Below are positions 63,981-64,000 of a stretch of DNA of 64,000 nt, piece by piece. The notes under the pieces were generated by a model that saw nothing but the letters and a program-made list of their open reading frames with translations, did no database searches and had not been told where the DNA came from. Origin of the DNA: AP-15 sp963712825 (GTDB lineage: Bacteria; Pseudomonadota; Alphaproteobacteria; ATCC43930; CGMCC-115725); the NCBI GenBank assembly GCA_963712825.1, contig CAVQJP010000012.1:35776-99775 (forward strand). Reading direction: 5' to 3'. Numbering within the stretch: position 1 is the stretch's first letter; each line of letters begins with the position of its first letter. The position numbers and the translations under genes were made by a program.

Positions 63981-64000
63981 TGTCCTTGCTTCGTCATGCC

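Overview
The window is GC-rich, densely coded DNA typical of an alphaproteobacterium. The evidence is the high-GC codon use, a hopanoid-associated epimerase (hpnA), a DUF992 secreted protein, a ccmFHI cytochrome c maturation operon, several CaiB/BaiF CoA-transferases, and the interspersed palindromic elements common in Hyphomicrobiales and Rhodospirillales. I cannot place it more precisely. I saw no rRNA, tRNA, CRISPR array, insertion sequence or prophage. One gene is cut by the left edge, and argC lies almost at the right edge.

Positions 1-18.9 kb hold mostly small-molecule catabolism genes in short units: acyltransferase; cupin + fumarylacetoacetate hydrolase-like; aminotransferase; iron-type alcohol dehydrogenase; a secreted heme-binding-like protein + alpha/beta hydrolase + threonine aldolase; an orphan form II aldehyde-oxidase large subunit; an amidohydrolase facing a UxuA-like isomerase/dehydratase; a two-domain fused CoA-transferase; a flavin disulfide-type reductase; hpnA. 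Positions 19-27 kb hold ccmF-ccmH-ccmI (start/stop overlapping, without ccmE or ccmG), a divergent intact AbrB/PIN toxin-antitoxin pair, a luciferase-like monooxygenase, the decayed remains of a second toxin-antitoxin pair on the minus strand, and another amidohydrolase.

Positions 27-45.7 kb hold a small secreted protein, the large glutamate synthase subunit gltB (no gltD), a large secreted protein with four cysteine-rich repeats, a TPR-sulfotransferase, a tandem pair of carboxymuconolactone decarboxylase-like proteins, a lone cis-prenyltransferase that resembles mycobacterial Z-FPP synthase, a DUF992 protein, a three-gene metal ABC transporter with a possible Zur-type operator, and an MFS transporter. 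Positions 45.9-52.4 kb hold an HsaA-like flavoprotein, a coiled-coil/winged-helix protein, a THI5-like binding protein beside a CoA-transferase, an AT-rich HNH-like orphan gene that looks transferred, and a HAD hydrolase. Positions 53-59.4 kb hold a giant autotransporter with an exact 225-bp higher-order repeat and a secreted protein of unknown function. The end holds an orphan rutA, a family 5 solute-binding protein and argC.

Repeats of several families fill the longer gaps. The main one is a ~130-bp element with inverted palindromic ends, present three times. No clearly novel multi-gene system is proven. The best candidates for follow-up are the autotransporter repeat architecture, the fused CoA-transferase with one apparently dead half, the AT-rich HNH-like gene, the cysteine-repeat secreted protein beside the TPR-sulfotransferase, and the metal transporter with an altered ligand set.
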